From contig JAEZGX010000012.1 of the NCBI GenBank assembly GCA_023416735.1, forward strand, positions 62,001 to 126,000: a stretch of DNA of 64,000 bases. The letters are read 5' to 3'. Below, piece after piece: positions 27,466 through 35,582 of the stretch; position 1 is the stretch's first letter, and every line of letters starts with the position of its first letter. The DNA is from Verrucomicrobiota bacterium (lineage in GTDB: Bacteria; Verrucomicrobiota; Verrucomicrobiia; Opitutales; Opitutaceae). The notes below the pieces were generated by a model, which saw only the letters and a program-made list of their open reading frames with translations, was not told the DNA's origin and ran no database searches. Position numbers and translations under genes: made by a program.

Positions 27466-29075
27466 CCGATGGAAACGCGATATTTCCGCACGATCTTCTG
27501 CGCGGCGTAGTTGATTCCCAGGGACAGAAAAAAGAGCACCATCCCAACAACGAACAACGCGCGGTAATGAATGCTTCCGCGCACGACCTCGCCCATCTCC
27601 TGCGCGATGATGCCCGTCATCGTGTGCACCGGCTGCGTGATCACCGCGAGTCCTTCCGAAAAATCCGGGATCGCGATGCGATTACCCGCACACAGCAGCA
27701 CCACCATCGTTTCTCCGATCACCCGTCCGAATCCGAGCAGCACCGCGGACACCATGCCCGAGAGCGCCGCCGGCACGATGATGCGGATGATCGTTTGCAA
27801 ACGCGACGCGCCGAGCGCGAACGACGCTTCCTTGAAGGAGCGCGGCACGTTGTTCAACGCGTCTTCCGCCAGCGTGAAGATCGTCGGCACCGCGATCAAC
27901 CCGAGTAGGCAGCCCGCAGTGAGCGCGTTGAGCCGCTCCGCAAAGGGAAAGCCCGGCACCCACGATAGCCACGGCACATTCGAAAGCGCCCGCAGGTGTT
28001 CACCGAGAAAAATGATTCCAAAGAAGCCGAGCACCACCGAGGGATACGCCGAGATAAACTCGATGCAGGGCTTGATGATCTTCTGCTCCCGCGACGAAGC
28101 CAGCTGGTTCACATACACGGCCGCCGCGATCCCCAGCGGAACCGCGAGCGTGAGCGCGATGCCCGCCACCAGCAGCGAGCCAACAAGCAAGGGCACCATG
28201 CCATACCAATCCTGCCAGAAGCTCGCGGTCAGCCATTGACGGCCAAACAGGAACGACGTGAACGCCTTCCACATCGGCACCGGCTCCGTCCAGTCCCATG
28301 CCTCCATGTCGTGCTCCACCTGCGGCAGCGTGCCGATGTAGCTGCGCGCCATGCCCTGAAATTGCTGCATCCGCTCGTTCAACACCGCCGTCGGCATCGC
28401 GGGCGCCTCGTCGAGAATCGCCTGCAACTCTCGCGCGAACTCGCGATTGATTTCCTTATAAAAGGACAGCGTGCCCGTGATCGCCGCCAACTCGGTTTCG
28501 AAGTCCACCGTGTCGATTTGCACGTTCGCCGCATCCTCAGCCTTGCCCGCCGCCACCAACTGCCGTTGCTGCTCCATCTGATCCTGCGAAACCGTGAACT
28601 TCGTTTTGATCGCAGCCGCCGCGTCACCCACATCGGCCACAAATCCGCGAATCGGCTCCGCCGCATCGCTGAATCGCCCGGAAAAATCGTCGAACTCCGT
28701 CAGGCGTTCATTCGCCTCCGCCACCGTGAGACCTTCTTCCGTCATCGCGTGGTTCAATGCCCGTTGTCGCAGATCGAACAGATAACGGGTCAAAGCCGTG
28801 TGCTCGGTCTCCGCGCGGCGCGCGAAATCCACGAACTCAAGGCCCGCCTGCCGATAAATCTGCAGGTTTTCCCGATTCTGGCCGAAGAAGCCGGCGCCTT
28901 CGCGGAAGAGGAAAACCGTGATGAGCGTGAGCACGATGACAGCCACCGACGCGTTTCCGCCGAAGAACACGCGGATGACATCGTCGAGCGTCAGTCCAAG
29001 AAATCGGAGCCGCTTGCGCTTCACGGCAAACGACGCAGTGGACTCAGCTGTGGCGCTGGAACTCGGAGAGGGCAT
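27462..29075 (-). CDS. pstC: Phosphate ABC transporter permease PstC with large inserted domain
   Basis: 537 residues versus about 320 in E. coli. TM1 lies at about 35-58, then about 220 mostly helical, charged residues (FFGQNRENLQIYRQAG to about residue 285) occur before the permease core. The core has the EAA loop ALGASRLQTIIRIIVPAALSG and VIGETMVVLLCAGN. The insert would be periplasmic and coiled-coil-like; a shorter loop occurs at the same place in PstA. It starts 82 bases after pstS, beyond a strong hairpin. Confidence 0.92.
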   Translation of the reverse strand: MPSPSSSATAESTASFAVKRKRLRFLGLTLDDVIRVFFGGNASVAVIVLTLITVFLFREGAGFFGQNRENLQIYRQAGLEFVDFARRAETEHTALTRYLFDLRQRALNHAMTEEGLTVAEANERLTEFDDFSGRFSDAAEPIRGFVADVGDAAAAIKTKFTVSQDQMEQQRQLVAAGKAEDAANVQIDTVDFETELAAITGTLSFYKEINREFARELQAILDEAPAMPTAVLNERMQQFQGMARSYIGTLPQVEHDMEAWDWTEPVPMWKAFTSFLFGRQWLTASFWQDWYGMVPLLVGSLLVAGIALTLAVPLGIAAAVYVNQLASSREQKIIKPCIEFISAYPSVVLGFFGIIFLGEHLRALSNVPWLSWVPGFPFAERLNALTAGCLLGLIAVPTIFTLAEDALNNVPRSFKEASFALGASRLQTIIRIIVPAALSGMVSAVLLGFGRVIGETMVVLLCAGNRIAIPDFSEGLAVITQPVHTMTGIIAQEMGEVVRGSIHYRALFVVGMVLFFLSLGINYAAQKIVRKYRVSIG

Positions 29076-29093
29076 GCAGGAAAACCGCCTATC

Positions 29094-29148
29094 GGATCGA
29101 AAAAGGCGTCTCCGCCGCAGCTTGGCGAGAAGCTAACGGCGGAGACGC
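29094..29148 (-). terminator. Attenuator/terminator-like hairpin between pstS and pstC
   Basis: Perfect 12-bp arms at 29106-29117 and 29137-29148 enclose an inner 5-bp stem (29119-29123 with 29130-29134). Read on the minus strand, the hairpin is followed by CTTTTTCGAT. It probably ends or slows some transcripts after pstS, giving more binding protein than permease. Confidence 0.7.
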
Positions 29149-29157
29149 GTTGCAAGT

Positions 29158-29964
29158 TTATCGAACGGGCACGAAGCCGACTTGTTGGACAATGCGCTGG
29201 CCTTCGTCGCTCAATGTGAACTCGACGAACTTCGCCGCTTCGCCGCTCGGCTCGCCATTTGTGTAGTAGAACGTCGCACGCGCATACGGATACTTTTTCG
29301 CGAGCACGGCTTCCTTCGTCGGAACCGCGTTGTCGATCGGCACCACTTTCACGCCGGGCGCGTCCATGTAAGCGAGACCGACGTAACCGATACCGTTGGG
29401 ATTCTTGGCGACTTCCGCGGCGATCTGCTCGTTGCCCGCCATCTTCTGCGAAGATCCGGCATAGTCGCGCCGCTTCATCGCAAGATCCTTGAAATCCGAA
29501 TACGTGCCCGACGAGGTGTTGCGCGTGTAGATCGAGATCCGTCCCGGATTGCCGCCGACCGCCGACCAGTCGTTCACGTCGCCCGTGAAGATTTGCTCCA
29601 CCTGACGGCGGGTGAGTTTCGTGACCGGATTGTTCTCGTTTACGACCACCGCAATCCCGTCGTAGCACACAATGATGGGTTTCATGGAAACCCCCTTCGC
29701 CTGCGCGGCCGACATCTCGGTCGGTCTCGCGCGGCGGGAGGACATTCCGATCTGGGCCGTGCCGTCCGTGATAGCGGCGAGACCCGTGGTCGAACCTTCC
29801 GCCGCGATCTCGAACGACACCGACGGATTCTTCGCTTTGTATTCTTCCGCGAGCTGGGGCACGAGCTTCGCTCCCAGCGTGTCGGAACCTTTAATGACGA
29901 GTTTCTGCGCTTGCAGAGAAGAGGCGGCGAGGAGTGCCGCGCCAAGGAGGAGAAATTTTTTCAT
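29158..29964 (-). CDS. pstS: Phosphate-binding periplasmic protein PstS
   Basis: 268 residues with a signal peptide ending near LQA (about residue 19). Phosphate-binding features include GSDTLG, the SSRRARPTE block, and NTSSGTYSDFK. The stop precedes a strong hairpin. It follows the porin gene by 25 bases, so outer-membrane entry and periplasmic capture are co-expressed. Confidence 0.92.
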   Translation of the reverse strand: MKKFLLLGAALLAASSLQAQKLVIKGSDTLGAKLVPQLAEEYKAKNPSVSFEIAAEGSTTGLAAITDGTAQIGMSSRRARPTEMSAAQAKGVSMKPIIVCYDGIAVVVNENNPVTKLTRRQVEQIFTGDVNDWSAVGGNPGRISIYTRNTSSGTYSDFKDLAMKRRDYAGSSQKMAGNEQIAAEVAKNPNGIGYVGLAYMDAPGVKVVPIDNAVPTKEAVLAKKYPYARATFYYTNGEPSGEAAKFVEFTLSDEGQRIVQQVGFVPVR

Positions 29965-29989
29965 ATCGATAAGAAGAGTGGTGGATTAA

Positions 29990-31246
29990 TCAGAAATTCA
30001 GCTGCAACTGCGAACGGAAGCCGTGGACTTTGGCTTCGGCCGGATCTCCGGCGACGGTGTCTTCCGATACGCCATACACGTATCCAGCCTGGAACTTCAG
30101 GTCGTTGCCTTTGATATACCAGTTTCCGCCGAAGAACATTTCGGTGAGTTCGTTGTGCGTGCCGCCGGAAGGCGCCGAGCGGATGCCATCCGACACATTC
30201 ACCCCGCGACCGTCGGAATCCAGCACGCTGTAGCGAAAGACCGCCTCGATCTCCTCGGTCAACTTGAACGTCGGCTGGATCCAGAAGCCTGCCGGATTCG
30301 CGTCCTGCGTGGCAGAGACGCCCCGTTCAACGTTCGCCCACAGGTATTCGGCCGCGAGACCGAAGCGTCCGGCCGTGATATCCGTGTAGAGGGAATAAAC
30401 CTGCAAATCTCCGCCGGTGCCGACGCCGAACGGAGCGGTTCCCGATTTGCCACCTTGATCGGGCAGCGAGCCGACTCCAGCTCCGACCAAAAACGTGCCG
30501 TCTTCAAACGTGGTTTTGTATCCGGCATTGGCCCACAACGCGACGCCGTTGTTGGTGTTGTTCCCCACGCCCGCTGCGTTCGAGAAGTTCACTGCGCGCT
30601 CAGGATTGGTGATCGCCGCGCCGTAGAAAAAATCCCCCGCGACGCCGTCCATGAACACACCGACGCGATAACTGCCCGCGCCGAGACGACGACCGTTGTT
30701 TTCCTCCACGAAGTAACGCGTGACGCCGGAACGCTCGATCGCCTTGAGGCTGCCGGAGGACGTCCGCTCCTCATAACCGAGGTTCACTTTGCGAAGGCCA
30801 AAATCGAACGAGAGCGTCGGACTCTGCTTCCACTGCACGAACGCCGCGTCGAAGAGACTGCCCGCGAAGTCGTAGGTGATGTTCGCGTTCCAGTCGGCGC
30901 CAAGGTCCGCGCGGGCCGTCAAATAGACGCGTCGCATGAAGAAATGATTGGTCGAAGCCGGATCGGCCGCGTTTTCGATGCCCGTGTCGAGACCGGCAAA
31001 TTGCGCCTGCAGGCGTCCGCTCAAGCGGAGCCGCGTGGTGAAGTTGCTCCCGCCGGTGGCCGTGGCGGGCGGCTGGGCAGCCTCGCGCACAAGGTCCGCG
31101 CGAATGTCTTCTGCCTCCTGATCCGTGAGGATGCCTTTGCGAACCAGCGCATCCAGAAGCGCGCCGCTGTCTTGGGCGATCGCGGAGGTCGCGGCCACGG
31201 CGGCGCCGAGCATCAACGCGATCCATTTCGATTTGGTGTTAAGCAT
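29990..31246 (-). CDS. Phosphate-selective porin O/P family protein
   Basis: 418 residues from ATG at 31246. There is a clear signal peptide (MLNTKSKWIALMLGAAVAA...AIAQ), then a short acidic helix (LLDALVRKGILTDQEAEDI) common in verrucomicrobial porins. A beta-barrel with alternating aromatic strands follows and the C terminus ends in Phe (LQLNF). The frame remains open far upstream, but this ATG is the only one with a signal sequence. Placement directly before pstS and after the Pho box supports phosphate uptake across the outer membrane. Confidence 0.88.
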   Translation of the reverse strand: MLNTKSKWIALMLGAAVAATSAIAQDSGALLDALVRKGILTDQEAEDIRADLVREAAQPPATATGGSNFTTRLRLSGRLQAQFAGLDTGIENAADPASTNHFFMRRVYLTARADLGADWNANITYDFAGSLFDAAFVQWKQSPTLSFDFGLRKVNLGYEERTSSGSLKAIERSGVTRYFVEENNGRRLGAGSYRVGVFMDGVAGDFFYGAAITNPERAVNFSNAAGVGNNTNNGVALWANAGYKTTFEDGTFLVGAGVGSLPDQGGKSGTAPFGVGTGGDLQVYSLYTDITAGRFGLAAEYLWANVERGVSATQDANPAGFWIQPTFKLTEEIEAVFRYSVLDSDGRGVNVSDGIRSAPSGGTHNELTEMFFGGNWYIKGNDLKFQAGYVYGVSEDTVAGDPAEAKVHGFRSQLQLNF

Positions 31247-31299
31247 GTGTGAGTGCGTTCGTGTTGTCTTCGCTGAACGCCCCCACTCTGCCCGGCTAT

Positions 31300-31328
31300 T
31301 GTTACGATTGTGTGGCGGACCTGTGACG
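31300..31328 (-). promoter_or_regulatory. Predicted Pho box (three direct heptamers)
   Basis: Read on the minus strand, CGTCACA, CGCCACA and CGTAACA occur at exact 11-base intervals (31322-31328, 31311-31317, 31300-31306) with 4-base spacers. This is the heptamer + 4 geometry of PhoB binding sites. The site ends 53 bases upstream of the porin ATG, the first gene of the Pst/Pho operon. Confidence 0.75.
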
Positions 31329-31389
31329 AGGCGGCAAAAGCCTCGCTGATTCGTCCCCGCCCCCGGCACCGCGCGGGCGCCACCGCCGC

Positions 31390-33165
31390 TCAGGCCGTCG
31401 GCTTCTGCCGTTTCTCCACCAATGCCAGCAGCAAATCGCTCTTCGAAAGGCTTCCGAGCAGCTTGCCTGTGCCGGGATCGATGACCGGCAATCGCTCGAG
31501 CGGTTGACCGAGAAATCCACCCAGCGCATCGCTCAACGACTGGTCCGGGCCGATGCGCGGGAAATCCTCGCGCATGATGTCGTTGGCAATCACGAGGCCC
31601 GCCAGATCGGGATCGCCGAGATACGGTTTGATGTCGTGCAACGCCACCGCCCCGAGAAAACGGCCCTCCTGTCCGGTCACGTAGATGTTGTTCACGCGCA
31701 CCGATAGAAACATCCGCGCGATCTCCGCGAAGCGCGCCGTCGTGGCCACCGCGGGCGGATTTTGTTTCATCAAATCTCGCACGTTGCCCGCCGGCAGCGT
31801 CGCGCGCGGCGTCTCCGCCGCCTTGCGCCGCAGCGATTCGCTGTAAAGCGATTCGCCCTGAAGTCCCTTCGCCGTGAAATACGCGATCACACTGCACAGC
31901 AACAGCGGCAGGATGATGTCATAGCTGAGCGTCATCTCGAACAGCATGATCACCGCCATCACCGGCGCATAACTCGCCGCCGACAAAAACGCGCCCATCC
32001 CCACCAAGGCGAACGCCTGTGGATCCGCCGCGCCCGTCGGCCAAAACATGTTCACGGCGGTGCCAAACAAATATCCCGCGCTCGCGCCCATGAAGAGCGC
32101 CGGCGTAAACACACCGCCGGGCGCGCCCGACCCAAACGAGGCCGCCGTCGCCACCCATTTCGCCAGCATGATGCCGATCAGCGCGAGCCAGGGCACGTGG
32201 CCATTGAGAATCGCGACGACGACCGAGTAGCCGTTGCCCGCGACTTCCGGATAAAACACCGCCAGATCACCGACGATGATTCCACCGAGCACGAGGCGCG
32301 CAATCGGCGGAACACTCGTGGCGACAAACCACTTTTCCGCCCGCCGCAGCGAACGCAAAAACCACGGCGCCAGCGTTCCCGCGATCAATCCGAGCACGAT
32401 GTAGGGAATCATCTCCCAGGCAGAACCGAGCTTGAACTGCGGCACATCGTAGAGTTGCTGCGCATCCGTGAGCCCGCGCACCGTCAGCGCCGCCACCACC
32501 GCTGATACCACCAGGGGGCCAAGACTCTCCATCGCGATCGTGCCGAGAATAATTTCGGCGACGAAAAACGATCCCGCGATGGGCGCGTTATACGCCGACG
32601 CAATTCCCGACGCCGCCCCGCACGCGACGAGCAGCCGCAACTGGGGCGGTGAGAACTTTCGCCAGCGACCGATCAACGACGCCAGCACCGCCGCGATCTG
32701 CACCATCGGACCTTCGCGTCCGATCGACCCGCCCGAACCGATCGAAAACAGCGCCGCGGCACTCTTGATCAGGCTCGTCCGCACCGGAATCTCGCCCGAG
32801 CCGATCACGATCGCCTCCATGTAATCCGTCGAACTTTGTCCGCGCGCGATGCGTTTGCCCAAGGCAAGCGTAAGACCTGCCAGCAATCCGCCCGCGGCCG
32901 GGACTCCGATCACCGCCCACCAGGGCAGCAGCCTCATCGTTTCAACCACGCCTTCGCTGCGTCCTGTAAGTAATTCGTGGATACCTTCGGCCAGCACCGC
33001 GAACAGCATCGATGACATCGCTCCCGCAAATCCCGCCACCGCCGCCCACATCAGCGTGATCTGCCACTCCGTCGGCTGCAGTTTCTCCTGAATCCACAAC
33101 CGCCACCGCAGCAGCCGCATCAGCCGCTCGAGCAACACCTTCGCTGGATCGGCCATTCGCTTCAT
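31390..33165 (-). CDS. ClC-family chloride channel/antiporter with CBS pair
   Basis: 591 residues from ATG at 33165. The ClC core shows GSGGSIGREGP with the gating Glu in GREGP, and GAPGGVFTPALF, plus about 10 TM segments. Residues from about 465 on form a CBS-domain pair (NVRDLMKQNPPAV... and DIMREDFPRIGPD...). The start overlaps the PTS-like gene stop as ATGA, so the two are translationally coupled. Whether it is a channel or a H+/Cl- antiporter cannot be told from the residues checked. Confidence 0.88.
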   Translation of the reverse strand: MKRMADPAKVLLERLMRLLRWRLWIQEKLQPTEWQITLMWAAVAGFAGAMSSMLFAVLAEGIHELLTGRSEGVVETMRLLPWWAVIGVPAAGGLLAGLTLALGKRIARGQSSTDYMEAIVIGSGEIPVRTSLIKSAAALFSIGSGGSIGREGPMVQIAAVLASLIGRWRKFSPPQLRLLVACGAASGIASAYNAPIAGSFFVAEIILGTIAMESLGPLVVSAVVAALTVRGLTDAQQLYDVPQFKLGSAWEMIPYIVLGLIAGTLAPWFLRSLRRAEKWFVATSVPPIARLVLGGIIVGDLAVFYPEVAGNGYSVVVAILNGHVPWLALIGIMLAKWVATAASFGSGAPGGVFTPALFMGASAGYLFGTAVNMFWPTGAADPQAFALVGMGAFLSAASYAPVMAVIMLFEMTLSYDIILPLLLCSVIAYFTAKGLQGESLYSESLRRKAAETPRATLPAGNVRDLMKQNPPAVATTARFAEIARMFLSVRVNNIYVTGQEGRFLGAVALHDIKPYLGDPDLAGLVIANDIMREDFPRIGPDQSLSDALGGFLGQPLERLPVIDPGTGKLLGSLSKSDLLLALVEKRQKPTA

Positions 33166-33686
33166 GCGGAAGCGGCGCGAGCCAGGATCGCGCGAAAAGC
33201 ATTTTCGTCCGGAGCGTCCAACAAAGCCCCGTAGGTCCCTCGTGTTTTCAACACCCGCGAAATACGCGCGACCAGCCGGAGGTAATCGTTCACCGCCGCT
33301 CGCGGCGCGCCGATCAGGAAAATCAGGCGCACGTTCGGATGTTCGCCATCGAACGCAACTCCCGGCGGTGCCATTCGCGCGACGGCGAGCACCAGGCTCG
33401 TCACCGCATCCGTCCGCGCATGCGGCAGCGCCACCTCGGGCGCGATGCAAACGGATGCCAGCATCACGCGCTCCAGCACGTCGCGCAGCAAACGTTCGCT
33501 GTCACGCACGGCGGGATGAGACGCAAGGGTGCCGTGCAACGTTTGCAGGGCCGTCTCCCGCGAGTTCACCGCCAGATCGAGCATAACCGCGTCAGGATGG
33601 GCAATGAGTTCAGTCGGCGCTTGCACGTGCGCGCACACCGTAGCCGCCTCGGTTCGCGAAACAAGCTCGCGCGTAGTCTCCGGCAT
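33162..33686 (-). CDS. PTS EIIA (fructose/mannitol type) domain protein
   Basis: 174 residues. The phospho-acceptor His89 lies in VALPHARTD, the EIIA-2 (PtsN-like) motif, followed by R-L-I-F-L-I-G-A-P. It has no sugar-specific EIIB or EIIC partner nearby and is coupled to a ClC gene, so a regulatory role is more likely than sugar uptake. The first about 30 residues are poorly conserved, and the start could be later. Confidence 0.8.
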   Translation of the reverse strand: MPETTRELVSRTEAATVCAHVQAPTELIAHPDAVMLDLAVNSRETALQTLHGTLASHPAVRDSERLLRDVLERVMLASVCIAPEVALPHARTDAVTSLVLAVARMAPPGVAFDGEHPNVRLIFLIGAPRAAVNDYLRLVARISRVLKTRGTYGALLDAPDENAFRAILARAASA

Positions 33687-33745
33687 GAACGCAATCTCAC
33701 ATCCCCCGCTTGCGCCGGGGAAGGTTTTCGCGCACGAGATGCGCG

Positions 33746-34630
33746 ATGGATTTCGCCGCCGACCTCAGCCGGTTCGTTCGACGCGTGGAGCAGGGAATCG
33801 ATTTGCATGTCCCTCCCGCTCACGCCCGCCCCACGCGCTTGCACACCGCGATGCGCTACAGCCTCGAAGCCGGCGGAAAGCGGCTCCGCCCCGTGCTCGT
33901 GCTCGCGACCGCCGAGCGTTTCGGGGTCGACGATGACCGGCCGCTCCCGGCCGCCGTCGCCATCGAATGCATTCATACGTATTCGCTGATCCACGACGAC
34001 TTGCCGTGCATGGACAACGACGACCTTCGTCGCGGTCGCCCCACCGCGCACAAGGCCTTCGATGAAGCCACCGCCCTCCTCGCGGGCGACGCCTTGTTGA
34101 CCCATGCGTTTGCGCTGATCGCGCACGCTCACGCCTCACAGCCCGCGCTCGTCGCCGCCCTCGTGCGCGAGCTCGGCGACGCCGCGGGCAGCCGACGTCT
34201 GATCGGCGGGCAAATGGAAGATCTGCTGGCGGAACACAAAGCCAACGCCACCGCGGACGAGTTGGAATTCATCCACCTCAACAAAACCGCCGCAATGATT
34301 GAAGCCGCCTTCGTCATGGGCGGACTCGTCGGCGAAGCGAAGGCCGGGGACGTCGAGCGGCTGCGAACCGCCGGACGACATCTGGGACTCGCATTCCAGA
34401 TCATCGACGACGTCCTCGATGCGACCGCCGACAGCGCCACACTTGGGAAAACCGCCGGCAAGGACGCCAAAGCCGACAAGACAACTTGGGTGAAACTGCA
34501 CGGCATCGACGCCTCCCGTCAGATGGCGCGCCACCACAGCGAAGCGGCCCGCGCCGCCCTTGCCGGTCTGCCCGGCGACGCCGCGTTCCTCGACGCGCTG
34601 GTGGACTCAATGGCCAACCGCGCGAAGTAA
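33746..34630 (+). CDS. Polyprenyl diphosphate synthase (IspA-like)
   Basis: 294 residues from ATG at 33746 (an earlier in-frame ATG adds an Arg-rich tail). The FARM is LIHDDLPCMDND and the second Asp-rich motif is FQIIDDVLD, with GGKRLRP and GGQMEDL also present. This family condenses IPP with allylic diphosphates to farnesyl- or geranylgeranyl-diphosphate. The residues before FARM (Tyr, Ser) suggest a short product, probably FPP. It is the only plus-strand gene in a minus-strand run. Confidence 0.88.
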   Translation: MDFAADLSRFVRRVEQGIDLHVPPAHARPTRLHTAMRYSLEAGGKRLRPVLVLATAERFGVDDDRPLPAAVAIECIHTYSLIHDDLPCMDNDDLRRGRPTAHKAFDEATALLAGDALLTHAFALIAHAHASQPALVAALVRELGDAAGSRRLIGGQMEDLLAEHKANATADELEFIHLNKTAAMIEAAFVMGGLVGEAKAGDVERLRTAGRHLGLAFQIIDDVLDATADSATLGKTAGKDAKADKTTWVKLHGIDASRQMARHHSEAARAALAGLPGDAAFLDALVDSMANRAK

Positions 34631-34658
34631 AAGAAAAGCCCGGCGTAAACGCCGGGCT
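34629..34658 (-). terminator. Intrinsic terminator of the gap-pgk-tpiA run
   Basis: Perfect 9-bp stem (34637-34645 with 34650-34658), TAAA loop, and on the minus strand a following TTTTCTTTTA tract. It sits 33 bases after the tpiA stop and just past the convergent polyprenyl synthase stop. Confidence 0.85.
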
Positions 34659-34691
34659 CGATCTGCAATAGAACTTTCGTTTGCGCGTCGC

Positions 34692-35462
34692 TTATTTCGT
34701 CGCCGCCGCAGCGTTGATCAGCTCGACAAAGCTGCGGGATTCCAAGCTCGCTCCGCCGATGAGCCCGCCGTCGATATCCTTTTGCGCGAGGAGCTCGGGA
34801 GCATTCGCCGGCTTCATCGAACCGCCGTAAAGCACGCGCACTTTCTGCGCCACCGGCTCGGTGAAGAGCTTCGTCAACAACCCACGGATAAACGCATGCA
34901 CTTCCTGCGCCTGATCCGTCGTCGCGACTTTGCCCGTGCCAATCGCCCACACCGGCTCGTAAGCAATCACGACCGTGGGCGCCTGCTCCTTGTTGACGCC
35001 CTCGAGTCCCGCTTCGAGTTGGGTCTGCACGACCTTCAGCGTCGAACCCGCTTCGCGTTCCGACAGCGTTTCGCCGACGCAAAGGATCGGCCGCAGCTGG
35101 TTCTTCAGCGCCGCGAGCACCTTCTGATTGATGAAGGCATCCGTCTCGCCGAAATACTGGCGGCGCTCGCTGTGACCAAGGATCACGTGCGTCGCGAAAA
35201 TCGCTCGCAGCATCGGAGCCGAGATTTCGCCCGTGAAGGCGCCACTCGCTTCCGGATGCATGTTCTGCGCACCGAGCTTGATCGTGGAGCCTTCCAGCGC
35301 CTTGCCGACCGCTTCGATCGAGGTGAAAGGCGGGCACACGACGATTTCGACGTCGTTGCTTTGGCCGGCGGCGGAGGCGATTTCTTTGACGAGCGAAACG
35401 GCGTCGCCGTTCGTCTTGTTCATCTTCCAGTTGCCGGCGATGAGTTTCTTACGGGGATTCAT
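34692..35462 (-). CDS. tpiA: Triosephosphate isomerase
   Basis: 256 residues, full length. Catalytic Lys13 (AGNWKMN), His97 (GHSERR) and Glu169 (AYEPVWAIGTG) are all visible, plus YGGSMKPAN. It interconverts DHAP and glyceraldehyde-3-phosphate. It is the last gene of the gap-pgk-tpiA group, with a palindromic repeat in the 120-base gap before it. Confidence 0.97.
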   Translation of the reverse strand: MNPRKKLIAGNWKMNKTNGDAVSLVKEIASAAGQSNDVEIVVCPPFTSIEAVGKALEGSTIKLGAQNMHPEASGAFTGEISAPMLRAIFATHVILGHSERRQYFGETDAFINQKVLAALKNQLRPILCVGETLSEREAGSTLKVVQTQLEAGLEGVNKEQAPTVVIAYEPVWAIGTGKVATTDQAQEVHAFIRGLLTKLFTEPVAQKVRVLYGGSMKPANAPELLAQKDIDGGLIGGASLESRSFVELINAAAATK

Positions 35463-35480
35463 GGCACTACGTGCAGTTCA

Positions 35481-35567
35481 GAGTTTGGTGTTTTGAGTTC
35501 GGAGTTGATTGCCGGTTTCAAAGGCGGGGTTCGATGGAAATGACTCCAAACTCCGAACCCCAAACTC
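35481..35567. repeat. Intergenic imperfect palindrome (GAGTTTGG type) between pgk and tpiA
   Basis: Arms 35481-35506 and 35543-35567 are imperfect reverse complements built from GAGTTTGG/GAGTTCGG-like units. The right edge is 16 bases beyond the pgk stop (minus strand). No ORF or T tract is seen. Confidence 0.6.
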
Positions 35568-35582
35568 GAAACCGCGAGAGCG

